A program made the translations under genes and the position numbers. Source: Forficula auricularia (taxonomy: Eukaryota > Arthropoda > Insecta > Dermaptera > Forficulidae). From it: DNA of 64,000 bases. Under the pieces are notes generated by a model. That model was given only the letters and a program-made list of their open reading frames with translations, was not told where the DNA came from and made no database searches. The stretch lies in assembly GCA_024734495.1 (NCBI GenBank), contig JALMQS010000075.1, positions 7,855,891 through 7,919,890 of the forward strand. Reading direction: 5' to 3'. Below are positions 45,426 through 56,570 of this stretch, in pieces. Each line of letters begins with the position of its first letter. The stretch's first letter is position 1.

Positions 45426-46084
45426 AATCATCACAGCCACGATATTCAATAACATTTATTTTATATTTAAGTTTATTATTAATTACTTATAAGAACGTCT
45501 ATAGCGTAAATAAGTTTGTACTTTTTTTATTGTTAAATAAATGTGTGGATATGCGATTCTTTCATTAGAATCTGATCGAGGAAAATGTTTAAAAATGGCA
45601 CTGATTGAATGATATCTCTTCCTTTAGAGCTAAGGCATTGCAAGAATGTCGAATACATGTCCAGATCTGTTTTAGATCAGTAGTGATTGATTTCTTAATT
45701 CCTATTATTCTAGGAACGGCTTTATGACTCTAGGTAAGAAAATATTAAATCGAAATGAATATCAGATTTATAAATTTATCAATTACAATTGCTAATCACA
45801 GATATTGGAAATGGCTTACTGAGTCTTGAAAAAGTTTATTTTTCTCCAATTCTTAATTTTATCCAGAAAAAAAAGAAGATTTTAGACCTCCCCGAAAACA
45901 AATTCCTGGGTAAGTGTAAAAACTACAATCTGAATTTTTCGACTCTTTCCCATGCCAACTCTTTCATTTCACTTTTAAAATGTTAATATACATGATTTTT
46001 CAATTCAAAAAAGTTTAATTTTATTTTTTTCATTTTAAAAATTGAGCTACGAAAATTGAGTTTCTTGTAAACATTGAATATGGA

Positions 46085-46340
46085 ATGGAGAAATGGTGTG
46101 CATTGGATGTGCGTGTAGAGAGAGGAGGGATCGATGATGGAACAACCCCCGTCCTCGAAACCTTTTCAGATCCCCCGCGCACCCCCTTCGCCATCCGCCT
46201 TTGCGACTTGTCAGCTCTTGAACGCCTAGTTGGGTCACTTGGCGAAAAGGCAAGCATAAAAAGACACAAACAAAAAAATAAAAAAAAAACTCAATCGCCT
46301 CCATTCAGATCAACTGAGATCCACTTCAAGTGAGATCCCA
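46085..46340. other. GC-rich island with a good splice acceptor
   Basis: On the plus strand CCCCGTCCTCGAAACCTTTTCAG (ending 46169, 20+ bases, here described) is a strong acceptor; the following frame DPPRTPFAIRLCDLSALERL is open but lacks a clear donor. A minus frame (GVQELTSRKGGWRRGCAGDL) after an acceptor-like AACTAG competes. A 31-nt T-run follows at 46366-46396. Confidence 0.2.
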
Positions 46341-46361
46341 AAAAAAATCTCTACGATCGCT

Positions 46362-46400
<39 letters not shown>

Positions 46401-46417
46401 GGTATAAAAACATATAT

Positions 46418-47339
46418 CAGTGGCATGCGGTCCATGGATGTTGTGGATGCTGCGCATCCCTAGAATTTCAAACATTTATATTATTTTCATAAATATATAT
46501 AACTCGACTTCAAAATTTCATCAGGATCTTTAAATTTTCAAATTATTATCCGTTATTTCAAATATTTCTATAAAAAAACATTTTTGGTTTTGAAAAATAT
46601 GTTGGTTCTCGAAATAAAATAAAATTGTTGCATAGTTTCAATGGGCAATTAAAATGAATGATTTTTCAGAATAGGGTGCTCACCCCCGAAATATATCGAA
46701 TTCAAAACTCAATTTTGTTTTATTTCTTTTTTGTGAAACCTACCTCGCATCTTGCTCATGTTTTATTGTTATGCTGATAGAAGGTTTGATCTCCCTGCCT
46801 AGTAGATATACCTTCCAGTTCAAGCATGTCAAAGACGAGTCCAGACGAGTTTTAATCGAATAAAAATTGTTCTCGCTGAGACACTATTAAAATAGTAATA
46901 ATACAAAAAAGGAATAAATAGAGATGATTCGAGAATCTTTGGAATAATCCATTTCTAACAACTCTCAATATATAATATAATATAGGAAATCTAAGAGTGC
47001 TATAGATACATGTCATAGCTTCCTTATAGTAATAGAATTAGGAGAAATTTAAGATTTTCTTATAGAAGATGGTCGATTTCCATCTCAGGGATGGTAGAGT
47101 TTAAGTCACAATAATTAATTTCTGACTCCTACCCTTACTTACACAAAGCAGCATATCCGTTTGGGGCGAAGGTCCCAAAATATATTTAAAAAATCTAATG
47201 TTAAATTTTAAAAATAACGAAATTGATGCCATTCGATGAACTCTGGCTTTGACAAAAAAAAAAAAAAAAATTATAATAATGATGGGTGTTTTTTTTTGGA
47301 GCGCGTCCCCGTTGGTTCAAAAGTTCCCAACCGCCACTG
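46418..47339. mobile_element. hAT-like element CAGTGGC, copy 1
   Basis: A 922-bp element starting CAGTGGCATGCGGTCCATGG and ending, on the reverse strand, CAGTGGCGGTTGGGAACTTT. Flanks ACATATAT (46410-46417) and ATATATAT (47340-47347) match at 7 of 8 positions, consistent with a hAT duplication. The left 450 bp match the copy at 55641. No transposase. A truncated hammerhead-family insertion sits at 46681-46775. Confidence 0.6.
46681..46775 (+). mobile_element. 5'-truncated hammerhead-family insertion
   Basis: Compared with the second hAT-like copy (56427-56445, GGGTGCTGATAGAAGG uninterrupted), about 91 bp are inserted here between two TGCT copies (46677-46680 and 46772-46775). The insert begins inside hammerhead stem II (CCCCC), then GAAA, UAUAU, C and GAATTC, and ends GTTTTATTGTTAT, matching the right half of the element at 63.66 kb. 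A clean empty site with a 4-bp duplication and 5' truncation indicates retrotransposition. Confidence 0.65.
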
Positions 47340-47349
47340 ATATATATCT

Positions 47350-48210
47350 ATATATATTGTCCCAAAAAATTTTAAATTATTTTTAATTTCTTAATTATAA
47401 AATAAAAAATTTTATTTTAAAAATATAAATTGCAAAGTGGGTTTCAGAAAAAACAAAAAACGAAATATTGCTTATGAGCAAGACTATATATAAATATATC
47501 GGGCGACGAGCCCTTCTACATTTACATTGTTAACTGAATATAAAATATAAAAATATTTGTTATTTTGGGGAGATAATTTTATCCTTTAAAATTATGGATT
47601 GGGTTAAGAGAGGGTGAAAGTACGGAGAAGAATTTTGTTTCATAGAAAACTAAGAAAACGGTTTTTGGGGTTCTAGAATGTATACCTTGAATTATTTCAA
47701 TTATACATGGAAATGAAGGTAATAAGTGGGTACAAAAATCCAAATGTAAACTTCCTGTCAAATTACACGTTTAAAATTCGTGAAATACACTAAAACTAAT
47801 CGTTTTCGTCAGTTTGGTCCAGATTACATCGCTACACATTCCTGGACCAGACATAAAAGAAATAGATCACCCGCGTATCCGAGGCTTCAGCCACTTGAAC
47901 ACCCAAACCGTCTGTGTCGTGACTTTTTGGCCGCGGACAGCCCTTGACATCAGCGATGTCTCCCCTGGACAACGAACGAACTAACTCTCTTACTCCGAAA
48001 CTGTGTAGGGTTGTTGTTTTGTTTTGTTTTTTATTTGGTTGGCTTCAGAGACTTTTGGTAAGTCCATTTAGCCAGTTTCTTTTGGATATGATATTTTCTA
48101 TCATGTGTTATTAGTGTTAGTGAGGGAGCTGAGTTTTAGCCAGGCCTCCCAGGGTTGTTGTTAGACTTTGGTATTCTGATTGATTTATAATTTAAACTGA
48201 TAGGTTGGAC
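47350..48210. other. Mixed non-coding DNA
   Basis: No gene recognised. A GC-richer patch at 47860-48000 has a CTTCAG site but no convincing exon. Confidence 0.4.
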
Positions 48211-48212
48211 TT

Positions 48213-48295
48213 CCAGCAGAAGACATACTCTTTTATTGTCTCCTTCAATATATAAAAATTCTGCTACTCTCGGCAGAAAAACTTTATATTTAATA
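48213..48295 (-). repeat. Hammerhead-family edge fragment
   Basis: CCAGCAGAAGACATACTCTT followed by TTATTGTCTCCTTCAATATA and TCTGCTACTCTCGGC (48260-48274) matches the right end of the elements at 55.7 and 59.7 kb. The ribozyme part is absent. Confidence 0.65.
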
Positions 48296-48299
48296 AACA

Positions 48300-49045
48300 C
48301 ATTCTTGCCTCTTGTTATGACAAGATCTGGGTTTCTGTTTGCATCCTTTCTCGACCAGAGACAGGTTGACGATTTGAAGGTTTTTTTCTCAAAGAATTAT
48401 AGCTCGGAGAAAATGGTCTGGTAACGTGTTCTTTTGATCTGACTGTTTCTTAGATTTGATGCTAATTGAAGGAGGAGATATTTTGTTTAAATAAGAGAAT
48501 ATTATTTATTTGATATTGGTTTTTTATTACTTAATTAAAAATATACATTTCTCTTTGCTGATGGCTAGAGAGCTTAAAATTTGTATCTCTTCTCAACTCA
48601 TTCTCATCTGGCAACTGTCAACTGCCTCTGCTCAACTACCTTAAAACCTGATTGCTTGTATATTGAAAATTACCGGATTTTGAATGGAAATTCCCAAAAA
48701 ACTTCTTATTGGTTGAATCCTTAATCAGCAGGGCTTTCAAAATATTGAAGCCCGCCTATTTTCTATAAAATAATTTTCCTGGAAAATTCCCACGCAAAGT
48801 CGAAATTTAGAAGAACCCCAATCAATGAATTTACTATTGACATCTGCTGCTTTCTTAACCCAAAGTATGACAAACAGATTAAATTTATTGAGGTTCAAAA
48901 AGTGGGAATTGTAAAGTCGCACTTTCCTATTGTCAAAAAAGACACGTTCCAGCATCAAAGGGCATGCCGCCTGCTACTCCAAAATATTACCCTTAAAAAT
49001 AATTATATTTATTATTAAGAAAAAAAATACTTTGAATGCTGCGTT
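48300..49045. other. AT-rich non-coding DNA
   Basis: No gene or element recognised. Confidence 0.45.
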
Positions 49046-49296
49046 CACAACACTGCCTGGTCACGTGACACGGGGACGACAATAAAGGGTGAAAAAATGT
49101 AGAAGTGATGTTGATAGCATATGAAGGGTCAAGTTAAAAAATGTGTGGCTGCTAATAAAAAATACTAAAAATGAAATTTTTAAGGGAGTATTAGGTTTTT
49201 CTATGAAAAATGGCAATTGTTTATTTCCTAGTTTTCGATCCTTAATTAGATCATCTCTTCTTTGTAACTCGTCCTCAATATCTTCATAGCTTTTAC

Positions 49297-49577
49297 CGAG
49301 GGGTGAACCGCGACCTAATATGCTGTACACCTAATTCTACTTGTTCTAAATATTTCCAAGTAATTCCAAATATTTTCAAGTAATTCCAAATATTTCCAAG
49401 TAATTCCAAATATTTTCAAGTACTTCCAAATATTTCCAAGCACTTCCAAATATTTCCAAGTACTTCCAAATATTCCCAAGTACTTCCAAATATTTCCAAA
49501 TACTTTCAAATTTCCAAGTACTTCCAAAATACATCCAAAGAGGTGTATACCTACTTCCAATCGCGGATCACCCCTCG
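49297..49577. mobile_element. 8-bp-duplication TIR element carrying a minisatellite
   Basis: Ends CGAGGGGTGAACCGCGA and, on the reverse strand, CGAGGGGTGATCCGCGA; flanks are a perfect 8-bp duplication GCTTTTAC (49289-49296 and 49578-49585). The interior is almost entirely a 20-bp tandem repeat (49345-49535). hAT-like by duplication length, non-autonomous, no protein. The 81-codon minus frame over the array is an artefact of the repeat. Confidence 0.8.
49345..49535. repeat. 20-bp minisatellite array
   Basis: About nine units of a 20-mer such as AAATATTTCCAAGTAATTCC, later units changing AATTCC to ACTTCC. Each unit is itself two related 10-mers (TTCCAAATAT and TTCCAAGTAA), so the array probably grew from a shorter repeat. 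The units lack spacers, so it is not CRISPR. Confidence 0.85.
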
Positions 49578-49739
49578 GCTTTTACGGTTGAGCCACAAAT
49601 TCAAACTACTACTAATAATACATTCCTGCCTCCTGCCTGGTCACGTGGATGACAATAAAGGGTGAAAGGGAATGTACCAGAGATGTTGGTAGCATATGAA
49701 GAGTCAAGCTAAAAAAATGTTTAAAATGGAGGTTTTAAC

Positions 49740-49975
49740 TGAAGCTTGAGCTTGGTGAGCCAGAGAGGATAGGGATAGGGGCGGGGCAGGCATGTGGGGG
49801 CGGAGGGGGCGGCGGGGGCGGCGCTCTTAGGCCGGCGCCGCCGCCAGCCGCAGCCGCCAGTCCCCGCCAAGACACCACGTCGTCTCGTCGTCGTCGACAT
49901 TCTCTCGACGAACAGCAGACGTACGTCTTAAGCGGTCCACTCTCTTTCTCACTCTCACGGGTAAGACGCAGCAGT
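49740..49975. other. GC-rich island around the 49831 exon-like segment
   Basis: One of the most GC-rich stretches of the window, CpG-dense. It could be a promoter or 5' exon region; no TATA or initiator arrangement is convincing. Confidence 0.3.
49831..49920 (+). other. Exon-like GC-rich segment (30 codons)
   Basis: Acceptor-like GGCGCTCTTAG (to 49830) and donor GTACGT (49921) bound 90 nt, divisible by three. Phase 0 reads AGAAASRSRQSPPRHHVVSS and ends TFSRRTAD, an Arg/Ser/His-rich low-complexity peptide. A second donor, CGG|GTAAGACG (49961), would extend it. A 60-codon minus frame overlaps. Gene unknown; the acceptor lacks a long pyrimidine tract. Confidence 0.25.
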
Positions 49976-50619
49976 ACAAACGTATACTAGATAATGATAA
50001 TGACACCACCCCTTCTAACGCTTAATCACTCGATTTAACAAATTAGTTAAATTTCTCAATGCCAAACTCATTGAATTTTTTATCTAGAGTCTTAGCTGAT
50101 AAGGTCCTTCTTAATCAAAGATATACTACTCACTGGAAGTTTTAAAGCGATATTTTACCTAATTTAGCGAGTTTTTAATTTTTAAAGAAGATTAATCTTT
50201 ATTTTTTCTTTAATTATTTAAATTAAATTTTGACTCAAATTCATTTACAAATCCATGTGAATATTTATATCTTGAAGATGAAGGCAAATAATCTGAAAAA
50301 GGACTATTTCTAATAATTAAATATATTTTTATTTGCGTAGAAGACACAATCTTTAACTTATGTTTTTAAGAAAGATGTAAGAGCTTTGAGACACAGTGGG
50401 AATCATCACGTTCTTCCTTGTCTACAGTGTGATAGATTTTTTAATTGACACGGACTTATCAGGTGAGATTTTCGATAAAACATGCACTTAGTTTGACAAT
50501 AAGAAATTCAATTAATTTCTTATCACTGAATTAAACCAAAAAAAGTCTGAAGAATCTTGAGTTCTTGAGCTGGCCATCAACCATTAGCTAGGTTTGTCTT
50601 AATTGTTTGGGGATGATCT

Positions 50620-51035
50620 GATGTGCATGGCATTAAAAATAAGAAGGAAATATTTTTGTTGCATCATCCGTGCCCTCTGGTGGTCGTGGATGACCATCCG
50701 ATATCGGTGGTCGCCGGATGTGGAAGGATACTGGTGAGGTGCAGCGGTGGCGGCGGGAACCTTGATTCACCTGTCCTCCTCTTTTCATTTGAATTTCTTG
50801 CGGAGACCGAGAGGGGCCGGAGCTCCGGCGCCAGGGGCCCTGCGGCCCGGGATAAAATCAACACAATCGCGTTGCCCTAAACCTGCTGGGGCATATCGAT
50901 CGAAGGGGCCCTGGGGGCGTCCGCCGTGCCGCGAGAACACTTTCAGAATGGGGGCTGGACGACGGATGGACAAATTCCCAAACCAAACGTCACACTTATC
51001 AAGAGGAAGAAACCCTTCACTTATCAATCGAATTT
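50620..51035. other. GC-rich island with overlapping ORFs
   Basis: Four open frames of 66-96 codons overlap on both strands. The minus frame RHGGRPQGPFDRYAPAGLGQ looks somewhat protein-like, but so does the plus GAYRSKGPWGRPPCRENTF. No splice context or domain selects one. Confidence 0.2.
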
Positions 51036-51334
51036 AATACAATGCATCAATCAAGAACGGAAGGAAATTCACTAAACATTCTAAATAAGCACAAATAGGA
51101 AGAAAAGAAAACTATGGCCAAAGTAAAAAGGCCACTAGAATATTTAAAGTTTTAATTGAACCTTTATAAGAAATACAAAAATTGTATTGTTTACAAATCT
51201 TACTCAAACTAGAATAAAATTTTGTTTATTTTCATTTATTCTTATGCATAGAAATACTATTGACATCTTGGGTTTCCAATATTAAATAACAATTCAATTG
51301 GGATTTTTAATTTTCTTTTTATTATTATTATTAT

Positions 51335-51380
51335 TGAAGGAGACAATAAAAGAGTGTGTCTTCTGCTGGAATTATGCTGG
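51335..51380 (+). repeat. Hammerhead-family edge fragment
   Basis: ATTGAAGGAGACAATAAAAG then AGTGTGTCTTCTGCTGGAAT matches the left ends of the 55.7 and 59.7 kb elements; the rest is absent. Confidence 0.7.
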
Positions 51381-51434
51381 AATATTATTATTGTTAATTA
51401 TTATTATCATTTCCGTCCATAATTTGTATTAATT

Positions 51435-51722
51435 TGAAAGTTTATAATAGCAAAATAAGGACAAGTTTTTATGTGTGAATTTTTTATTTATCAGCCAACG
51501 TTTCGTCGACTTTGCCCACTTCTTCAGGGCTTCTACAATTATAAGAAAATTATTGATATCAAGTTACAAAATTGTAACTGGAATTGTAATTGTATTTTTG
51601 TAACTTCATATTAATAATGTTCTTATAATTGTAGAAGTCGGCAAAGTCGATGAAACGTTGGCCGATAAATAAAAAAAGTCACACATAAAAACTTGTCCTT
51701 ATTTTCCTATTATAAACCTTCA
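51435..51722. mobile_element. Hammerhead-bearing foldback element 3
   Basis: Arms of about 90 bp (51437-51530 and 51630-51720) pair, with ends TTTATAATAGCAAAATAAGG. The left arm has an intact ribozyme core; the right has GAAACGTTGG (from 51652) but its CUGA is deleted (GTAGAAGTCGG). The middle contains further self-complementary TTACAA segments. Confidence 0.6.
51494..51530 (-). ncRNA. Hammerhead ribozyme motif
   Basis: Minus strand: stem I GCC, CUGAAGA, stem II GUGGGC/GUCGAC (one mismatch) with AAA loop, GAAA, ACGU, U, GGC. Core complete and closely related to 30748-30784. Confidence 0.65.
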
Positions 51723-51724
51723 AA

Positions 51725-53930
51725 TTATTGCTAATGGCTTACGTGCTAAGCTATTTTCTTTTTTGTATGATGATTTTGGGGGATTCTTAAATTTCTTTGT
51801 ACGAACGAATTGGAGAATCCCGGAAAGCTTCAGAAGAAAAAAAGGCACCAAGTAACAATAAAAAAATTATACTAATCATATTACGTCATGATCAAAATAT
51901 AAATTTTTTATATGTCAACTCAATTCTATAAATATTTATTACTAAAAAAAAAATCATCCTCATTTTTTTATAATTACAAATTTAATAGCTTATTTCACTT
52001 TACAAACGTAACTGAAAGCACGAACTAGCTGTGACGCCACTATTGTACTCATTCGGCTGAACGTTGCTTATACTAGCTGAACTGGAATTAAATGTCCATA
52101 ATAAATCTTTTTTCCATCAGATTCTATTGGTAAATTCTGATTTTATTCTAAATATTATTCCAGTTTTCTTATTACTTATTTCAAGACGTGTTTCTGATCT
52201 GATCTTTTGTGAATACTCGATCACTTAAGACAAATATCTCCAATACAATATTTCAATATTCCAAAGATTCTATCAACAGATTCTTCTTTTTTTTGTACTA
52301 CACCTTTTTATTTAAGCTACTTTTTAATTGTTTATTAAGTCTAAGGCCATTTTCCATACTTGAAAAAAACTAGCTATTTATTTCAAGTGATTACTTTTTG
52401 AATTAAAATGAACAAGTTAAAACTTTTCAAGACTAGTCAGTTAATAAACTTAATATAATAATGAATCAGAAATTTATTTTAATTATCTTGAGAAAAAATA
52501 TTTTCTGCATTTTTGGACTAGATGTTCTAAAGCTAGAGATCTCAAAATCTAACCCATTCATTTCTTTGGAAATAGAAACACTTTGGCACCTTCTACGAAT
52601 TTCTGTTCTTTGGTTATCGTGAGTTTCAAATGAAGACACAGAGAGAGAAAAATTTGGTTGAAAATGACTTTTCTTCAAATTTCAGACATTTTTAAACACA
52701 ATGAGCAAAAAAAATCGTTAATTCATACTAGAGCCACTCTGCTGACAAGCTTTCTCTCCCTACTGAGCTTATCGAGTAAATTTTATATTTTTTCAAATTA
52801 TTAACAATAAATTATTAAATTCCCATAGATGGCAAAATAACTAATAACAATTATTTCTTAAATCACGAAATTTTTTCGTCGTGTATAGGTAGTTTTGTTT
52901 ATAATAAAAATAAACAATAAAATGAAAACAGATCTAATTAAAATAAACGAACGATTATTTTAGAAATGTCTCGTGAGAAAGACAACCTTTTATGCAAAAA
53001 ATAAATAATTTGCAAAGTTCTTGTTTTTATGATCCACGCAATAATATTTAATTACGGTCTCATAAGAAAAGAGAAAGTTTCAGTCGTATAATACTGCTAA
53101 AACTTAATAAATAAAGCCATTAGCCAAAACCAAATATTTTTGGAGGGGTTATTTATTTGATATCTCGAGAGAAGAGTTGAGTTCATCAAGAACCTTTTTT
53201 AAAAATATTGTTTTTTTTTAAATTTAATAGTTATTTTAATAATTTGAATATTTAATATGTCTAAGAGCTTGTGAACATTTTGGACGAATATTTCAGAATG
53301 CAAATAACATATTCCAGAAACTCAAGAAACTCTTGAAGGTGTCTAAGGCCCAAGAAGTTTAGCGACCATTGCTTTAAAGTAGCCTTATATTAAATGTCAA
53401 GCATTTATTAGCTCCGGGTAATTGCGGGGAAATGGTGATATCTTGAAATGAAACCAGGTTTTGTTTTAGGTCTTCCATTTTTTTCTATACTACAGGAACG
53501 TATTAATAAATTTCATAAAGATTTTAATTCTATTTATATTTACACGTTATTTTAAAATTAATAAGGAAAAAATCTATTTCCAAATGATTATTTACTTTAC
53601 GGTAGTAGAAGAGGTGACGAATGGATTGCCTATATTCAGGCGTATATTGAGTAAAGGATAGAATTTTTAACTAAATCTGACATATTAGGGGGGGGGGGGG
53701 GGGTTCTGGCCCCCTTTAGCGACTGGGCCATCGTTCTGTACGTATAAAATAGTAAATATTGTCATTGGGAATGTCCTGAAATCAAATTGAAATGACTTGA
53801 TTCCCTCTAAAAACGACTGGATTCGGCGAATAAGAATTTCACTTTGGGGATGTCTGCTGATCACCCTACAGAATGGGATATGTTATTTGCATTCTGAAAT
53901 AGTCGTCCAAAATGTTCACTAGCTCTCGGT
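51725..53930. other. AT-rich non-coding DNA
   Basis: About 2.2 kb with no gene recognised. A 16-nt G-run lies at about 53688-53703. Confidence 0.45.
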
Positions 53931-53937
53931 CTAAGAT

Positions 53938-54426
53938 AATTCAGAAACGAGCCGTCAGGCTAATTGACGATTCTACCCTCACCGACTCCCTCGACTCGCT
54001 GGCTCATCGAAGAGATGTCTCTGCACTTTCCCTTTTCTATAGATACTATCACGGCAGGTGCTCTGATGAGATAAAATCAATAATTCCCCCCAAAGCATAC
54101 TTTGCACGCAGCACACGTTTTGCCGACTCCCAACACTCTTTTGCGGTCAAATTGGAAAAGTGCCGGACCACTTCATTCGCGAATACATATATCCCCATGA
54201 CTTCAAGGAACTGGAACTCTCTCCCAGCCTCTATCTTTCCCAGCACCTATGATCTTCAAACCTTCAAAACCAGGGTGCATAGACACCTACGTCTACACCC
54301 TCTCACTTAATCAACTTTCCCTTCTCTTCGGTAATGCAAGGGTCTTTCGAGATCCATAGGGGCTACACCTTTACTGGTGCACCCCTTCTTGCATTCGATT
54401 GCATTAAAAAAAAAAAAAAAAAAAAA
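53938..54426 (+). pseudogene. 5'-truncated LINE with poly(A), copy 2
   Basis: Starts abruptly inside the reverse transcriptase C-terminal region at IQKRAVRLIDDSTLTDSLDS and stays open to a stop at 54308-54310 (ending HRHLRLHPLT). The 3' untranslated part (TGCAAGGGTCTTTCGAGATC, then GGTGCACC) leads to a poly(A) of over 20 nt. Flanks GGTCTAAG (53928) and GGTCTCAAG (54430) may be an imperfect target duplication. The catalytic domain is absent, so it is inactive. More than 90% similar to 34.2 kb by eye. Confidence 0.9.
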
Positions 54427-54429
54427 TTT

Positions 54430-54892
54430 GGTCTCAAGTAATATATCGTAAATCATCTCTAAACTTTGTACATATTCTTAAAATGTTAATTTTCATAACT
54501 TTTAAATGCCCAGAAGATTCCCTTGTATAGGAAAAGCATGCTATATAATTCGACTAGAATGTGAAGTACCACTGTACTAGTGTGAAGAATTGAGATGGCT
54601 GGACAGGAGGGGTCTTAAGAACGAATTTTTCACTGAAATAGACTTCAAGCCAAATGGAATCGTATCTAGAACTCCGTTTCACTGATTAAACAAACGGATT
54701 CTCACGAAATGCGTTTGGATTCGCCTTCTCTAATCGGAGTTTTAGATCCGATTAGACAATAAGTTCTGGTTAAAGGATCTAATTCGATTAGTAGAAAAGT
54801 ACAATAATTTTTTTTGTCCATGCAGCCAAAATAAAAATAAGAATATATAAATACTTATTATCTGTCGTTACTTGCTCTTTGTTCTTAATTTA

Positions 54893-54923
<31 letters not shown>

Positions 54924-55635
54924 CGAACATATCATAAACTCAAAAACATTCATTAGGTTTGTCTTCGAGTTTCAATTAAATTTTAATTCAATTTACCATA
55001 AGTGTTATTAGGAAATTTTTCAACTTGTTCTTACCTTTTTCGATAACTGCTTTCTTTGATGCTTGTCGAATGTATGATACCTGAGGACAAAAATTGTATC
55101 TTAATAATGAAGTCATCTAAGTTGTGAATGGAAGAATCCAATCAAGATTTCCAAGGATCGATTCCCTTGAGGAGAGAGAGAGCCCCTAAGACCTTAATTT
55201 GTCCAATGGGGAAGAAAGTTATGCTCATCCAAACAGCAACACCATCATTTATACACTCTATCTCTGTCTAACTCTGTTTCCCTTTTTCCTAAGCTATAAA
55301 TTAGCTATAGAAACGTTTATCAGAAACATAAAATCCTTCTTATTTTATAGATAAAACTTTATATGTACATTTAGGATATATAAATTTTATATAAAATCCA
55401 TTAAGCATTTTTCCTTGTACTAAAATTTTAATGTACAGAAAGTAAAATTGAAACGCAATATTATTTCTATACAAATTCAAAAAAAATAAAAAATAAAAAA
55501 GATTAGAAAGCATTAATAAAAGTAGTATGAACATCATGACTAATAGCAAGGACAAATTAAATTGAAAAAAAGGAGCTTTTTTCATTTTTTTCTATTTTCC
55601 TCTCCTGAAGTTCTTTCTGCGAGTAAAAGTAGATA
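54430..55635. other. AT-rich non-coding DNA
   Basis: No gene. A poly(A) tract of 29 lies at 54895-54923. Confidence 0.45.
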
Positions 55636-55702
55636 CCAGCCAGTGGCGTGCGGTCCATGAATGCTGTGGATGCGGCGCATCCCTAGAATTTCAAACATTT
55701 AG

Positions 55703-55940
55703 AGTATTGAAGGAGACAATAAAAGAGTGTGTCTTCTGCTGGAATTATAAATTTTGTTTATTTATAACGAGACTATAGTTTCGAGGGCTTTGCCCTCTTC
55801 ATCAGTCTATTACAAACGAAACTATAGTCTCGTTATAAATAAATAAAATCTATAATTCCAGCAGAATACGCACTCTTTTATTGTCTCCTTCAATATACAA
55901 AAATTCTGTTAGGCTCGGCACAAAAACTTTCAATTTAATA
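55703..55940. mobile_element. Hammerhead-bearing foldback element 4
   Basis: Ends with the inverted pair TTGAAGGAGACAATAAAAGA and TCTTTTATTGTCTCCTTCAA, then a right tail with the 15-mer variant TCTGTTAGGCTCGGC. Inner arms (TTATAACGAGACTATAGTTT) also pair. Nearly identical in layout to 59742-59977. Only the left arm carries a full hammerhead. Confidence 0.65.
55768..55810 (-). ncRNA. Hammerhead ribozyme motif with GUC cleavage triplet
   Basis: Minus strand: CUGAUGA, stem II GAGGGC/GCCCUC with AAA loop, GAAA, palindromic stem III ACUA/UAGU, then C at the cleavage position (GUC), stem I weak. The best-formed core of this subgroup; stem III without a loop suggests action as a dimer. Confidence 0.7.
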
Positions 55941-55984
55941 TTATCTGTTATTTCAAATATTTCTATAAATAAACTGCAACTAAA

Positions 55985-56335
55985 AAAGTACTGAAATAAA
56001 GTACTAATGTTTGTGGGCCGATATGTACTAAAAACTAATTAGCGCTTCATTTTGTTAAAATAATGGTAGGTTTTCAATTTCATTTCAATCGGTTAAACGT
56101 TGTTGAAACAACTGTAGACGAAAAAAACGACCACATCCATTCATCCATCCGCACAGACTAAATAGAAAATATCGCACTTATTGGGCTCTGGGCGAGACTC
56201 CATGTAATTTTTGGCAAAACCGTCACATGCTAAAATTCAACCTAATTGAATACTACAATTTGTGACTTTAATTGAGACCATGGGTTCCGTAATCTTTACC
56301 TTCGCATTGGATAAAGTAAAAACATTTTTTTGTTT
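55985..56335. repeat. Dispersed repeat A, copy 2 (inverted)
   Basis: The reverse complement of 15425-15925 without the MITE: AATGGTAGGTTTTCAATTTC, TCAACCTAATTGAATACTAC and TTCGCATTGGATAAAGT are shared. Lies inside hAT-like copy 2. Confidence 0.6.
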
Positions 56336-56570
56336 TGAAACGTATACCTATTGGTTGTTGAAATGAAATAAAATTATTGCATAGCTTCAAGGGGCAATTA
56401 TTATAAAATGAATGATTTTCCAAAAAGGGTGCTGATAGAAGGTTTGAAGTCCATTCCTGGTATATCTTCCAGTTCAAGCAGGTCAAAGACAAGTCCAGAT
56501 AAGTTTTACTCCACTCATACTTTCATACCGTGTGTCATAAAAATTGATTTCTCTTTATCATTTTATAGCC

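Larger units (their letters stand above)
49050..49722. repeat. Direct repeats flanking a transposon
   Basis: About 90 bp starting TGCCTGGTCACGTG (49052) with GACAATAAAGGGTGAAA and GATAGCATATGAAGGGTCAA recur at 49632-49722. The two copies are diverged and about 580 bp apart, with the TIR element 49297-49577 between them. A local duplication is likely. Confidence 0.55.
55641..56510 (+). mobile_element. hAT-like element CAGTGGC, copy 2, with nested insertions
   Basis: Starts CAGTGGCGTGCGGTCCATGA and follows the 46418 copy through GCATCCCTAGAATTTCAAAC, then again at TCTGTTATTTCAAATATTTC and from about 56360 to 56505. Between these, the hammerhead element (55703-55940) and repeat A copy 2 (about 55985-56335) are inserted. 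The right end is not found. Confidence 0.55.

Noticed and set aside
49345..49535. Regular 20-bp repeats that could suggest a CRISPR array
   Set aside because: Units are contiguous with no unique spacers, diverge gradually, and lie inside a transposon in animal DNA; it is a minisatellite.
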